A stretch of DNA of 64,000 bases from Globomyces pollinis-pini (GCA_025399215.1 MU621151.1:1-64000), one strand, 5' to 3'; positions 35,961 through 47,881 are shown, counted from the first letter of the stretch. The notes: generated from the sequence alone by a model not told the origin. Numbers and translations are program-made.

Positions 35961-37355
35961 ATGTCAAAGCTAAAACCTTCAAAAACTATATGGATGGGCG
36001 ATTTGGATATTTGGATGGATGAGAATTTTATACGACAATGCTGGTACCATTCCACTGGCGACCATGTTTCTGTCAAACTCATCAGAGATAAACTTACTGG
36101 GTAACATTCATACCTTTATATTTACGAATTCAGGCAATCGGCAGGATATGCATTTGTGGATTTCGGAACGATCGAAGCTGCTGCTACTGCTTTAACATTC
36201 AGTGGAACAGTTATGCCTGGAACTATTGATCGATTGTACAAACTTAATGTTGCAAGTGGTGGAGTGTCGGGAATATTCAGTGGAGTGCATCAAACTGGAC
36301 CAGAGTATTCGGTTTTTGTCGGAGATTTGGGACCGGAAGTGACGGATGTCATGTTATTGGTATGTTCCGATCAACACCACCTAATCATCTCTTTCTATCA
36401 CTCTAACGTTATATGCATTAATTGACATTTATGGATCAGTTAATGATGATATAGTTTTAATTTTTACTCCAATTTAAGCTTTTTACTAACTTTCATATAG
36501 GAACTGTTCCAAACTAGGTTCACATCCATCAGATCTGCAAAAGTAGTAACAGATGTAAACACAGGAATCTCAAAAGGATATGGATTTGTACGATTTGGTG
36601 ATGAAAGGGAACAGCAACAATCAATGTTGGAAATGAAGGGTCAAGTTTGTGGATCAAGACCAATTAGAATCTCAATGGCTACCCCTAAAAATCGATTAGG
36701 CTTCGTACAGAATACTCCGCCTGCGACTCCATTAATGGCAGATGCCAAACAATATTCCACCATTCCTCCTGGAATTGACTACGCCAGTAATCCAGGTTTC
36801 ATACCTTTAGCATCGTATCCACCATATCCCTACACATTCGATCAAACAAATACGACAGGTATGTTTCTCTTGCGTCATCTTACGTCATAGTGTTTGTGGG
36901 TGGGTTAGATCCTCAAGTCACCGAAGCTGAACTGGGAAAGTAAGATTTATTTTACATATTGACCATTAGACATTTTTTACCATTTGGTGATATATCATAT
37001 GTCAAAGTTCCAGCTGGAATGCGATGTGGTTTTGTATCATTTCGATATAGATCTAGTGCCGAGATGGCAATTCAGCAAATGGCAGGTCATAAGATAGGTA
37101 TTTCAAATTGAATTCATTGTAGGCAATTCACAGATAAGGCTTAGTTGGGGGAACTCACCATATCCATCTTACCCTTACCCAATCTATAACATGCCACCAC
37201 CAGGGTACGGTGACTATGCGACTATCCCTTATACAGATCAAGAGTATTTACCTCAAGAAGGGGATGATCATCAAGGAGTTGAACAGGAAGAAGAGTTTAG
37301 TTACCCTCCTGATAATACAGATGAAGAATCCGTTCCCAAATTCAAAACTTTGTAA
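35961..37355 (+). CDS. Three-RRM RNA-binding protein, Nam8/Ngr1/TRNAU1AP-like
   Basis: Start MSKLKPSKTIWMGDLDIWMD. RRM1 has RNP2 TIWMGDL and RNP1 SAGYAFVDF across a 33-nt intron; RRM2 has YSVFVGDLGPEVTD and KGYGFVRFGD; RRM3 has TVFVGGLDPQVTEAEL and RCGFVSFRYRSSAEMAIQQM. The last exon is Pro/Tyr-rich then acidic. The W-M-G-D-L first motif, three RRMs and the glutamine/tyrosine-type tail match the Nam8/Ngr1/SECp43 group, which acts in U1 snRNP splicing and mRNA turnover. Five introns; one (36360-36500) is about 140 nt, long for this window. Confidence 0.88.
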
Positions 37356-37452
37356 TGGACATCCTCTTTTTGTACATAAAATAAACGTTCTTGTAGTCAA
37401 TTACACTTTATTCTAATTACAAACTTTACAATTCTTGAATATTTTTGAATCA

Positions 37453-37713
37453 TCAACGATAAGGAGGTAATTCAATGACTTGAATAGTGTCTTGATAGGT
37501 TGGCAATGAAGCTGTACTTGATATTGAGAAATGACGTTTATATTTTTTCAAATTCCGTAGTTTTGTTTGAACACAGTCTGAGCTATAAATAGACATACAG
37601 ACTATGATTGTCACTGCCAATCCCAACACTCCAAGAACAACGAATCCAGTGGACTTGGAATCCGGTATTTCATTTGCTGCTTGGGATGCATTTGTCTGTC
37701 GTTTTTGAAACAT
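37453..37713 (-). CDS. Small single-pass membrane protein with LPxY motifs
   Basis: An 86-residue ORF. A hydrophobic segment GFVVLGVLGLAVTIIVCMSI follows a short polar N-terminus without a signal peptide, so a type III orientation with a cytoplasmic C-terminus is possible. The C-terminal tail is basic, then has LPTYQDTIQVIELPPYR, containing LPTY and LPPY near the end. PPxY/LPxY motifs bind WW domains of Rsp5-type ubiquitin ligases in known adaptor proteins. No family recognised. Confidence 0.5.
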   Translation of the reverse strand: MFQKRQTNASQAANEIPDSKSTGFVVLGVLGLAVTIIVCMSIYSSDCVQTKLRNLKKYKRHFSISSTASLPTYQDTIQVIELPPYR

Positions 37714-37790
37714 TTTAGGAAAAAATCTAGGTTTGGATTTGATTCAAGTTCACATGATATAAATATATTAATGACTACTAATGATATGAA

Positions 37791-39229
37791 TTACTTTAAA
37801 GTGGAGCGAATGATTGCTTTAGATAGCCATTCAACGCTTTGATGGATACCTTTAAAACCCCTTTTGATTTTGAAAAGTGCAATCAGAGACACGATTAGGA
37901 AATGGGCTAGCAGATACATTGGAGAGTAAATGTTTGAACATTCATATAGACTTTTTAATATTAACGTAGGAACGCAAAAGTTGATGAATATCTGTGATAT
38001 CATGGCTCCCAAGAGCGAAAATAATGGGTATACAGAATATTGCTTTAATCTTGGCCTAATTTCTTTCTTGACGTAGTATGTTAATGATTGTAGGAGTAAC
38101 ATTGATCCAAAAGATAGATAAATGCCAAGATGAACACCAGACCAATATGAAATCACCAAATATGAAATCATAACCGATGATGTGGGTGAGATTTGCATGG
38201 AAATGAGACGATCGTATACATGTTCTTTCAGCCATGAACGCTAGAAATGTTAATTCATTCATATTCAATTACTGAAGTGATATTCCAAGAAGTCATCAAA
38301 AGATAAGAGGAGCTGTCAACAACGGACAATGATTCATCTGTAGAATAATATTCAATTTGACTTCTTTCGTCTTGAAAGCTCAATTCAAATCCAGATATTG
38401 TACAAGCTCCTTCACAAATCTTAAATCCAACAAATAACCCACACCGTATAACCATTCCTGACATATTTACAAATATAAAACTGGAGAATTAATACTTTTG
38501 TTATGCTTACCGATCTAAATAACTGGTGGATTCAATAAAGTTTGTGTCTAGTAACTTTGAAATATTATATGTGGAACCAAATCGAAAGAGAAAGATCAAT
38601 GGTAACAAAATAGTAAATGTAGTTTCAAAAAAGGATATGATAATAACCTTCTGATTTGGTATCTTGTTTACAAATACCTGATAATCTAGAAAAGAAAAAT
38701 TTGGACCAATAATAAATGTTGGGAAATACAACATGAATCCATAAAAATCCAAGACTGCTGGAATATCAACAATTGATTTTGGTGATTCTTTTTTGGCAAG
38801 AGTGGATTGATGAGAATTTCCATCCGAAACTGCCCAAGCAAATGAAATGATTTTAATGACTGTCGTCATAATGGGTATTGAATGATTCAATATTTGAATA
38901 TCAAATAAATTAACAAAAATATGACTAAAAGGTTAAATTGAAAACTGTTACTTGCAACCCAAAAAGAACATTGCCAAGAATGAAATCACGACGGGCATCC
39001 AATATGCATGTTTGTTGTAAGTTATGATATTAAAGCACAGGGTGATAAATAACAGTATTTGAAAGTAACCAAAAGGGTTTAAAAACAAGAAGGAGATAGT
39101 TGTGACAGCAATTGAAAAGTAGTGTTTCCATTTCGGTTCAGTAATTTTAGCAAAGACAAAGGAGAGCAGATAGTTCATGAATAGCAGATATCCCAGCTTC
39201 CATTCGCTTGACAACTGAATGGTTGACAT
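37791..39229 (-). CDS. MBOAT lysophospholipid acyltransferase (Ale1/LPCAT-like)
   Basis: Start MSTIQLSSEWKLGYLLFMNY. Many membrane segments. Key blocks after splicing: LDFYGFMLYFPTFIIGPNFS, which matches the 'YCFFFPSFLVGPAFEF' segment; CEGACTISGF; SWNITSRSWLKEHVYDRL, the N/W-N-x-x-T..W...Y region; and YWSGVHLGIYLSFGS with the invariant histidine of the MBOAT family. Introns are short (e.g. near 38925 and 38240). These enzymes re-acylate lysophospholipids in the ER. A basic tail without the usual KKXX signal is seen. Confidence 0.85.
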
Positions 39230-39539
39230 TGGTGTTAAAAAGTAAAAAAACCAACATCTAATTAGGTGGTTTCAAAGTTTGTGTATGATACGTGGCATGA
39301 ATGAATTTGACGTATGAAAGGTGATGGAGCATGAACAGCACAGTATTCCATAGTTGGACACTAGTGATGGTTAAATGGATTGGAATGATTGTAGCTTATC
39401 AATTAAAAACAACTGTTTACCATACCTAATTGGTTGGGATTGCATAGAAAACACACACATTCCTAGTTTATTTCATGTGAACTTACTTGACTAATTTCAT
39501 TAAAACCAAACTTGACTGTTTTAAATCAGTGCTTTTTCT
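39230..39539. other. Divergent promoter region
   Basis: Spacer between the acyltransferase and the F-box/LRR gene; no gene seen. Confidence 0.4.
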
Positions 39540-39548
39540 TTGTCTTTA

Positions 39549-41078
39549 ATGTCAAACTTGGTTATTCCAGATTTAGTGCTTCAGAGTATATTCATTCATC
39601 TCGATTGGAACGATATCATTCAACTGTCCTTTCTCTGTAAGCTTTGGCGTTCGTATTCCTTGTATTGGTTATCAACTTGCGATTTCAACTTGTCTTCCAT
39701 TCTGTTCTCTAAAAGACACATCCCTTTAAATTATTTGCAAATTAAAAAGGGATTTATACCATCGAATTTAAAATCAGCAACAAAAAGTGGATCGTTAAAA
39801 TGTAACTCATCAATTACATAAACAATAGACAATGAACTCGGCTTCTGGAAAAAAATATCTCAATTGACAAAGCTGCAATCGTTAAAGATACAAGTACCAG
39901 TAATAAATTCCTGTCAGGGAATAGAATCCATGATCAACTTGAAGTTATTAGATATTTCAACGACAAGAATCAAAGATATACAATCAATTTCATACCTAAA
40001 ATCCCTAAAAGAGCTGTATATGGATGATTGTGCCTATATTGTATCATTAGAACCTATTTCTTTCCTTGAATTGGATGTACTATCAATTAATTCTTGCATT
40101 GGATTGATATCTATACATGATATCAGATTAATGAAATCATTAAAAGTGCTCAATTTGAATGGATACCATAGAATCACAGATTTATACTCAATTCGGTTTC
40201 TTACCAATCTGTTATCCCTATCGTTAAAAGAGTGTACGAAGTTAACAAATATCGATGGATTACAGAACCTTCAACTTTTGGAAAACTTGAACATTTATGG
40301 TTGCAATTCTTTACAAAATATTGATGTGCTCTTTTCTTTGACCCATATTAAAACTATTGAAGCGGGTTAGAATAACTTGGAATTTAATATGATAGGAGGA
40401 TGTTCTAGAATTAGAAATATGGAGGGTAACGTTAATCTGAAATATTTGGACAATGTGTCACTAGAGGGTATACCATTAATTACAGATATAGATTTTTTAC
40501 ACAGAATCCCAAATATCAAAAGCTTAAACCTAAAATTATGCTCATCTTTGTATAGCATTGCTGGTTTGTTTAGTTTGGATTGTTTATCTGATCTTGACAT
40601 ATCCTCATGTTATTCAATAAGTGATTTACATCCACTTGGTACGTTGAAGCAGTTAAAAAAATTGAATTTGTCCCACTGTGGTTCAATTGCAACAATAGAA
40701 GATATTTCTTTCTTGAAAAACTTGGAGCATCTAACCATGGATCAATGTGTAAAAGTATTTGATTTTAGCCCGCTTTCCCAACTTTTGCGACTCAAATCCA
40801 TTTCGATGCAGAACAGTAAAGTAGAGGATTTAGAATTTTGTACAGGACTAGTGAATTTGGAAATACTAATACTCAATCATAGTGAATCCCTCGCAGATAC
40901 GAGTGGTTTAATTGGTCTCAATAAGCTGAAAAGTCTTAGTTTAAGATTTTGTGTGAAATTAAGGTCTTTGGAATGTATCAGTACATTAACATCGTTAAAT
41001 TTCCTTGACATTGGGCATTGTCCCAAATTAGCTGCCGAACATCTTCATGAGATATCAAATATCCAGATAAAGATATAG
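39549..41078 (+). CDS. F-box protein with leucine-rich repeats
   Basis: Start taken at 39549 (MSNLVIPDLVLQ), with an alternative in-frame ATG at 39540. The N-terminus LVLQSIFIHLDWNDIIQLSF and LCKLWRS is a typical F-box helix set. The rest is about fifteen LRRs of 22-24 residues with L..L..L.I..C..I.D/S patterns, as in SDS22/internalin-type repeats (for example LKELYMDDCAYIVSLEPISF). Two short introns (about 39800-39827 and 40366-40395) remove in-frame stops and keep the repeat phase. It is presumably an SCF substrate receptor. Confidence 0.75.
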
Positions 41079-41320
41079 CACTGTATGTATGAATATATAA
41101 ATATCTTAGTAAACTCTTGATGGGTATAGAGTATTTCTTTGAAGTTTGAGACAGTTGGAAAGATACAGCACAAAACCTAACAAAAGCAGGTATGTAATGC
41201 CTAGATTTTATTCCTCGTGAGTAGACGTATCTCCTCTTGATATCCCAATTATTTTCAAATACGATGTGGTTTAACGCCCTTTACTTTGGATTGGATTCAA
41301 GAAAAAAAACTTTGAAAAAG

Positions 41321-42274
41321 ATGTCATTCAGTTTAGACTATTGCAAATGCAAAGAAGAATTATCGCAACTGGGAATTTATAACGGAATTATTACAACGGA
41401 TAGAGAGAATATCAATAAGCCTTATTGTGTTTATTTCGAATCAGTGAAGAATAGAGTCTCTGAATTACCTCTGAAAGGTTCTCCATTAGCTACAGTTGGC
41501 ATTTCTAATGAAGCATTGTTGGACTTGGAATCAAATGCTTACGAAGTAAAAGATGTAGATATACCTACTTCAAATATACCCTTAGCTCGATCTTGGTTTT
41601 TGTGGTCCCCTTCTCCTCCTTTAGTTGAATTGATTGATACTATCGATCCACCTACCAGCATTATTCGTTCCAAAAAGATGGTCGATCTTGGCTGTGGAGG
41701 TGGTCGGGATTTACGATTTATGTTCAAAAGAACGGAATATCACCAACAACAACATAAACTGAATGTGGAATATCCTAATGTCAGCAACTGGGATATTGTT
41801 GGAATAGACCATGATATCAAAAAGGTCAACATGACTCGCGAGAGTCTGATTAGAGAAGGAATGGGTAGTATTCAACTTTATGGGTTAAAACTAAGTGGAG
41901 ATGACAAAGCGCCATTCAGGTCACTTCAAGGTGAACTAGATACCAGTGTTATAAAAGATGCAGATCTCATGCTACTTATGCGTTTCTTACCAACTAGAAC
42001 ACATTTGCACGAGTTACCAAGTTACATCAACCCAGGTGGCTGGTTTCTGATGTACCATTTTGTTGATGATGAAGTGCCAGGGACTTGGATTTTGAACAAG
42101 GAAACAGATGCTAAGTTCTACCATCCGAAAGGATATCATCATATTTTGAAACGGAATGAATTATCAGATTTGTTCAACACAAAGTACCCCGAGTTTAAAA
42201 TAGTCTGTGATCAAGTCAAATACATAGAAGATGGTCGTCCCTTGCTGTGGTTTTTAGCACAACGAATAAAATAA
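41321..42274 (+). CDS. Class I SAM-dependent methyltransferase
   Basis: Single open frame; in-frame ATGs at 41237, 41264 and 41321 (MSFSLDYCKCKEELS), the last most natural. The SAM-binding motif I is KKMVDLGCGGGRDLRFMF and the acidic motif II is WDIVGIDHDIKKV; a DADLMLLMRFLP strand and NPGGWFLMYHF complete the Rossmann pattern. The N-terminal ~110 residues could be a degenerate rhodanese-like region but no catalytic Cys loop is seen. It ends with LLWFLAQRIK. Substrate unknown; the LARSWFLWSPSPPL segment before motif I is conserved-looking. Confidence 0.7.
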   Translation: MSFSLDYCKCKEELSQLGIYNGIITTDRENINKPYCVYFESVKNRVSELPLKGSPLATVGISNEALLDLESNAYEVKDVDIPTSNIPLARSWFLWSPSPPLVELIDTIDPPTSIIRSKKMVDLGCGGGRDLRFMFKRTEYHQQQHKLNVEYPNVSNWDIVGIDHDIKKVNMTRESLIREGMGSIQLYGLKLSGDDKAPFRSLQGELDTSVIKDADLMLLMRFLPTRTHLHELPSYINPGGWFLMYHFVDDEVPGTWILNKETDAKFYHPKGYHHILKRNELSDLFNTKYPEFKIVCDQVKYIEDGRPLLWFLAQRIK

Positions 42275-42390
42275 TCTGCGATCATGTGTCCATTAAAGTG
42301 TCTATTTTCACTCAATTTTTTATTTGTTTCGAATGACTTCAGTCACTTTAACATTTCCATTCAACGACCCTCAATGCTGGTCTTCACCAA

Positions 42391-43368
42391 ATGCAGTCGA
42401 TTTGCTCCAGAATCAGTTCGTTTATTTGGCATACTGATGTTATTAGTTATTTCTTGACTGTAAAACCATTGGTTCAATTACCTTCAATCAAGTCTCCTGG
42501 ACCTGGTTCTTTTAATCCTCTTCTAGAAACTCCATATTGTGTTCCCTCTTCAATGTATCCTGGAAAATATTCTTTTTGGTTCTTGAATGCCTCAGAGAGT
42601 AATTTGATTGCTTATGATAATTGCTCGAATTCTGGATGTTATTCAGATTGTGTCATTACAGGAGTTCAGGATTTTCCTCTGTTAAATAGACAAAGTATGT
42701 GTTCACCTGCCTTTTTTTATGAAAACTTGACTATTTCAGAGAGTTTACGACAAACCTATTACCGAAATTCCGACACAAAATGCGATAACTCCATTCTCTA
42801 CACAATTGATATACCATTGTTTACTAAATGCTCAAAATTGTCAAATAATCAATACTCGGTCAGTAGTATCGAAGATAATGTTTTGATACAGAGTTTATGC
42901 ATCGATTCAGCTTGCTCCAAATGTCAAACTTCACGAAATGTTTTTCCTTGGGATGTAAACGAGAAATGCCATCAATTATCTAAAGTCTCTGGTGCAAACA
43001 CTGTCTCAATGAATGTCAAATCATCTATCGTTTCAAGTTTTCAGACTCCATCTCCAACACCCTCTAGTTTACCAGAAGCTGTTAACAACAGTTCATACAG
43101 TTTGCTCACTATCATTGTGGTGTTGGTAATTCTAAGCATCACTTTGGCGATACTGGTTTGTGCAATTCTGTATGTAAGAAATTACAAGACAAATAAAAAA
43201 CATCAATTGGAAAAGGACAAATCAGCAACATTGCTGGCACCCTTTATTCAAGCGGGTATGGATCAAGACGCTTATTCCATGTATGTTGACTCAATTGATG
43301 AAAATTTAAAGCATATGCGAAGCTCAACAACCATCCATTCAAAGATGGTGGACGAATACGAGAAATAA
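42391..43368 (+). CDS. Type I single-pass membrane protein, Cys-rich ectodomain
   Basis: The open frame starts at 42391 but the true 5' end is uncertain: an ATG at 42374 opens a hydrophobic run (SVRLFGILMLLVIS) that would make a signal peptide if a small intron joined it to this frame. The ectodomain has many cysteines and N-x-S/T sites. One membrane helix, LLTIIVVLVILSITLAILVC, is followed by a basic stop-transfer RNYKTNKKH and a ~60-residue cytoplasmic tail. The layout suggests a surface sensor or adhesion protein; no family recognised. Confidence 0.6.
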   Translation: MQSICSRISSFIWHTDVISYFLTVKPLVQLPSIKSPGPGSFNPLLETPYCVPSSMYPGKYSFWFLNASESNLIAYDNCSNSGCYSDCVITGVQDFPLLNRQSMCSPAFFYENLTISESLRQTYYRNSDTKCDNSILYTIDIPLFTKCSKLSNNQYSVSSIEDNVLIQSLCIDSACSKCQTSRNVFPWDVNEKCHQLSKVSGANTVSMNVKSSIVSSFQTPSPTPSSLPEAVNNSSYSLLTIIVVLVILSITLAILVCAILYVRNYKTNKKHQLEKDKSATLLAPFIQAGMDQDAYSMYVDSIDENLKHMRSSTTIHSKMVDEYEK

Positions 43369-43632
43369 CTCGTACAACAATCAATATAATTAATTTTGTA
43401 AACCATGATTTTTGTACTTGAATTGAGTTATTAATCCATATCTTGAGAAAGTATCTAGTGGATCATATAAATGTTCAAGTAATTACTTCGGACAATAACA
43501 TTGGTCAATTTATCACGGTATAGTTTCGATGCCTTGTTCTAATCAGTATTTTTCAAATTCAGCTTTGTTTTTTAAAAAATAGTTTATTCACCATAAATTA
43601 AGGTAAATTCCAAATAAATATTTTACATTTTA

Positions 43633-44097
43633 CTATTTCTTCAAGTATGGGTACTTTGAGAGTTGATCGGATTTCTTGAAATCGAAACGATAGTTTTTAC
43701 CATAGATGGAATCCCAGCTACCATCCAATCTAAAGAATGCCAATTGAACTGACCAACTCTTTGATGTATCAGTTTGTGGGATAGTCAAAGTTGAATTATC
43801 CAAGGGCAAATCGATACCATAGTTTCTCTTGAACGGTCCTGCAGTTGCTGCCTTGCCATTGATACTATACCATGCATTTAGATCTGTTATTGGTTCAGTA
43901 TCTTGAGGATTCCATAAAACACCAGTTGATTTGTAGACTATTTCAAGTCGAGGGTTCTTGGTACCAAGATTGAATCCACAGGCATAAACCGGACCTTGAT
44001 TGTAGCAGATACCTTTATCTTTTGGATCAATAAATGGATATGCATTGAAGAGTGGAGCGAATACTGCAAGAGTGATAATAAAGTAATTGAAGAACAT
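43633..44097 (-). CDS. Small secreted protein, unknown family
   Basis: A 154-residue intronless ORF with a clear signal peptide (FIITLAVFAPLFNA, cleavage after FNA). Two cysteines in CYNQGPVYACGF could form a disulfide. The remainder is beta-rich with Trp/Tyr, resembling small secreted fungal proteins. No catalytic motif seen. Confidence 0.6.
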   Translation of the reverse strand: MFFNYFIITLAVFAPLFNAYPFIDPKDKGICYNQGPVYACGFNLGTKNPRLEIVYKSTGVLWNPQDTEPITDLNAWYSINGKAATAGPFKRNYGIDLPLDNSTLTIPQTDTSKSWSVQLAFFRLDGSWDSIYGKNYRFDFKKSDQLSKYPYLKK

Positions 44098-44796
44098 TTT
44101 GATGAATGATTTTCTTGAAGAATTTCTTGTCCTTTTATAGTGAGTTCTCTATCAAACCTCGGAATGTTATCAGTGGTTTAATGACGAGGGAATTCATGGG
44201 TAACTCCGATTTGGTCAATGTACCGCTGGATTGTAGGTGCTCAGACTTTACTCTCTCCAATCATTCTCAGAATCACTGGTGAATCAATTGCTTGAGCTTG
44301 TTTTCGTACAGTACAATCCAATTCATAGATTGTTTATTGGGGATATATCACAGAACGTGGGATCATCTGACCTTTATCGTTGGTGACACCATCAAAATGT
44401 TGGTCTGGGGTCAGAGTGGAGTTATTAATGATTGGCCATAGCTTACCAATTCAGATATGCTTCCGACGGATCATGAAAGACAAAGAGCCTTATTAATTTA
44501 AATTTGATCATTTCAGTATGAAGGCACCTACTAGCATGATTCTCGATATTGATTCACTTAGAGTTGCTAAACAACATAGTCCTTAGTAATTATTAGCCGA
44601 AGCTTTCCATCGTATCATAAGTTTGATCGAGAAGATGTCTTGGTAATGTTAATCAACAATTAGTTACATTGACAAAGTTTCATTCACCATGTCAACTAAT
44701 GTATAGCACGACTAGTAGTTTTATTTCTTCAAACAAAATAGTTTGACTTAAACTCCATGAAAGAAACAAAACCAGGGAGTATTTTTTAGCTTTTTC
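44098..44796. other. Intergenic region, no gene seen
   Basis: About 700 bp between the divergent secreted-protein and RING-finger genes. No family feature in any frame. Confidence 0.4.
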
Positions 44797-45400
44797 ATGA
44801 GTTACTTTTGTAAGTTCCATGAATCTGAATTCTAGTGGACCACGGAATTAAGGAATCATCTTCAGCAAAACCTACCTACAACCCAGACATTAGTTCGTTT
44901 ATGTCGAATGATAATACGGTATTGAGTGCTATTTCCATGTTTGATTCCATGCGAAACAGATTAGCAGAATCAGATAATTTAGACACTAATGTATTGGATG
45001 GAATTCTTACTCAATTATTTCAAGAAGCTCAAGCTTCGTAATTTATCAACTTTTAACAAACTAGAGCAAAAGGAACTCCACCAGCTTCTAAACAATTTGT
45101 TGCCAATCTACCTACGCTTAAAAATCTAAAGGGTAATGGATAGATTGTTTGAATTGATTAGACGTAACCTGTCCAATTTGTACTGATGAATGTACTGTGG
45201 AAGCATTGGAACTCCCTTGCTCACACAAATTTCATGGTGAATGCGTTTTAACTTGGTTAAAACTGCATAATACTTGTCCCTGTTGTCGAATTGAATTCCC
45301 TACTGATGATCCAGAATATGAAAGAATGAAAAGAGAAGCTAAACAAGCTCAAATTGTTAAAGAAGATTCTGAAGAAGATTGGGATCCATTTTATGGCTAG
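44797..45400 (+). CDS. RING-H2 ubiquitin ligase (RNF115/126-like)
   Basis: First exon is 13 nt (44797-44809, MSYF), joined over a 26-nt intron to LDHGIKESSSAKPTYNPDIS. Two further short introns lead to the RING-H2: VTCPICTDECTVEALELPCS, then HKFHGECVLTWLKLHNTCPC and CRIEFPTDD. The C-x2-C, C-x-H-x2-H, C-x2-C order and the LPC.H.FH..C...WL spacing match the RNF115/126/Praja type. The tail is acidic (SEEDWDPFYG). About 160 residues. E3 ligase activity is inferred. Confidence 0.8.
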
Positions 45401-45475
45401 TTTTCTAATAAAATCGCATTGTACTAAAAAGTTCCTTGATAAATCTGATTTTATTGACACTGGTTTGGTAATCTA

Positions 45476-45744
45476 TCATTTGTTCTCTGTAGCAGCTACT
45501 AAATTATTCATATACTCCACCAATGTTTGATTTTGGGACTTCAATTTCATATAAGCTGCTTTGGCTTTATCGACCTTCATTATTGCATTTAGTAGCTGTT
45601 CTTGTAATGTTAACGCTTCACTAAATCATTAAAATGCACTTTGATTAACCTGACCAGTTGATCATAGTCATCTTTTTCTGGTAATTTAGGTAAAGCTAAC
45701 TTCTCCTCTTGCCATGCATTTTCTGTGTCGACATTATTATTCAT
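45476..45744 (-). CDS. Short coiled-coil protein (SCOC) homologue
   Basis: Start MNNNVDTENAWQEEKLALPK; one intron of ~29 nt inside 45615-45645 joins YDQLV to SEALTLQEQLLNAIMKVDKA. The C-terminal ~50 residues are a heptad coiled coil ending KSQNQTLVEYMNNLVAAT, matching SCOC (LRSENQVLGQYIENLMSAS). About 79 residues, as for the family. SCOC binds Arl1/Arl8-class GTPases at the trans-Golgi and in autophagy. Confidence 0.75.
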
Positions 45745-46030
45745 TGGAATTGAAAGATTCGCGATTAAACAATGCCCAAATACACATACACAGTTGAGAC
45801 TCAATATCTAAGGTTTAAATTGATAATATTTACATCCTCCTTTCGGAATCTACGTGAAAACAGTAAATTACTTGAAAGTTTCTTGAGTTGAGCGATTGTA
45901 AATACTACCAAGATATCCTCTATAGTCTAACTGTTATATGGTAAATGTGATTTAGATCTACATATACATTGACAGTAAAGTCAATCAATTCTCTTTCTTT
46001 TTTCCCACATCTTTTCCTTGTCAAAAAGTG

Positions 46031-47804
46031 ATGGATATCAATGAGTTTTTAAGCCAGTTTATACCTTTCAATTCAGTCTTTACCCCAATGGATTCAATGA
46101 TGATTTCTCTGGGAATTGCTGTTTTAGGAGGGATTGGCCTCTGGACAATCACCAAACCAACACCTCAAAATTCAAAGAAATCCTCTAACCGTAAAGATAC
46201 TCTTACTAATTGAAAACAGGATTGGTTGTTGGTGGATTATATAACGAGGGAAATACTTGTTTTATGAACAGTTGTATTCAAGTAAGTGACTGCTCTCTCA
46301 TTTTTAGGGGTTTGTATCATTACCAGCATTTGTCGAATATTTGGAGTTGCAGAATTCTGGAAGAGTTACTGCGGCTATGTTGAATTTGGCTAATTGTAAA
46401 ATATTATAGCATAACAATTAGATTTGGAAATCAGCAATCAACCAAGAACGACTCGCCCAAAAGAGTTAGTGGAAGCTCTCTCTGGAAAAGGAAACACCCA
46501 TTTACTTGGGTATCAACAACAAGATGCACATGAATTTTTTCAACATGTCTCGAATTTAATCTCGGTCGAGGGGGATAAAGCGAGGAATCCTCGCCTTCCT
46601 TCACTCTTTGATCTTGACTCGCTTGAAGGCGATATGGAAGTGATGTTTGGAAATAAGATTATCAAATGGACAAGGGAGAATCGAATGAGAAACCCTTTAT
46701 TGGGACTGATTGCATCTCAAATTAGCTGCTTGCAGTGCGGCCTTAAGGTATGAAATTAGATTTTTAAGATCTTTAGTCTGTTAAGCGACATGACACTTTT
46801 GATAATCTATCACTCACCACTCCGGCACAATCAGGATACCATATTAGAGATTTACTAACCGAATATACGTCAGCAGAAATGATTCATGGATATATTTGTG
46901 ACAAATGCTCACTGCTTGCAACTAAGAAGCGAATTGAACGCGATATTCAAGATATTGTCAACCAGGCAACTATTAATACCAATGGCACAACAATGGAGGC
47001 ATCCCAAGATAGTGTAGAATCACAACCAATCAAAAAAACTACAAAGAAAAAGAAAAAGACAAAATCACAAGTTGTAAATGCGAAAAAACTCGAGAAAAAG
47101 CAACCATTATCATCGTCGATAAATCTAGATTCACCTTCACCACAACTTGCAATATTAAAACAGCATCTATCGTTTGTTGAGGAATCCATATCGATGCAGA
47201 ATTACGATCGTGAATTTGTAATAAGATTTTTCTCAACATGTAGCCATCTGGTTTAGAAAAAATCAAAATTTCATCACCAACAACGAAACAAGTTAGTGTT
47301 GCCTATGCACCTCCTTGTTTATGTTTACATATGCAACGGTCTATGTATTTACCGTCTGGTCATAGTGTGAAGAATAATGCCGCAGTAAAGTTTCCTGATA
47401 CACTAGATCTGACGGACTTTATTCTTGGCAAAAGATCATTTGCCTCGGTTCAAAGTCAAATTCTGCAAGCCGCGATTGAAAAACAAACCGTTGTGGGACT
47501 TGAGTCTAAAGAAGGAATACAAGTGAACTCAAAAATACCTATTAGTGGATCTTTGTTCAACTCTGGTAGTGTTAAAAAGTGTAACTATACTTTATGTTCA
47601 GTAATTCTACATTATGGACACCATGAAGGTGGTCATTTCATCACATTACGGAAAGTGAAATACAAGACAAATAATGGAATTAAAATTCTTTGGTTTCGAA
47701 TTTCTGATGCCAATGTAGAGCGCATAACAGACGTTGAAGAAGAAGTCTTTGAACATGGTAGTAGATTTGCATTCATGTTATTCTATCAACAAGATATCAT
47801 ATAA
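46031..47804 (+). CDS. Membrane-anchored ubiquitin-specific protease (Ubp16/USP30-like)
   Basis: Start MDINEFLSQFIPF; a membrane segment SMMISLGIAVLGGIGLWTIT lies before the catalytic domain. Splicing gives the Cys box LVVGGLYNEGNTCFMNSCIQ, later YQQQDAHEFFQ, zinc-type pairs CLQCG and CDKC, and the His box HYGHHEGGHFITLRKV, ending FAFMLFYQQD. A Lys-rich, Ser-rich insert (about 46990-47130) splits the fold, as is common in USPs. The N-terminal anchor points to the outer mitochondrial membrane, as for Ubp16 and USP30, though the sequence alone does not prove location. Five introns. Confidence 0.82.
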
Positions 47805-47881
47805 AAATATATATAAATGTTGGAACTTCATTATAATTCAAAAGGATTTTTAGATTCTATATTTTATTCAAACTTTATCTT

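Noticed and set aside
40371..40400. Stop codon splitting the F-box/LRR gene into two genes
   Set aside because: A 30-nt GT-AG intron removes it and keeps the LRR phase.
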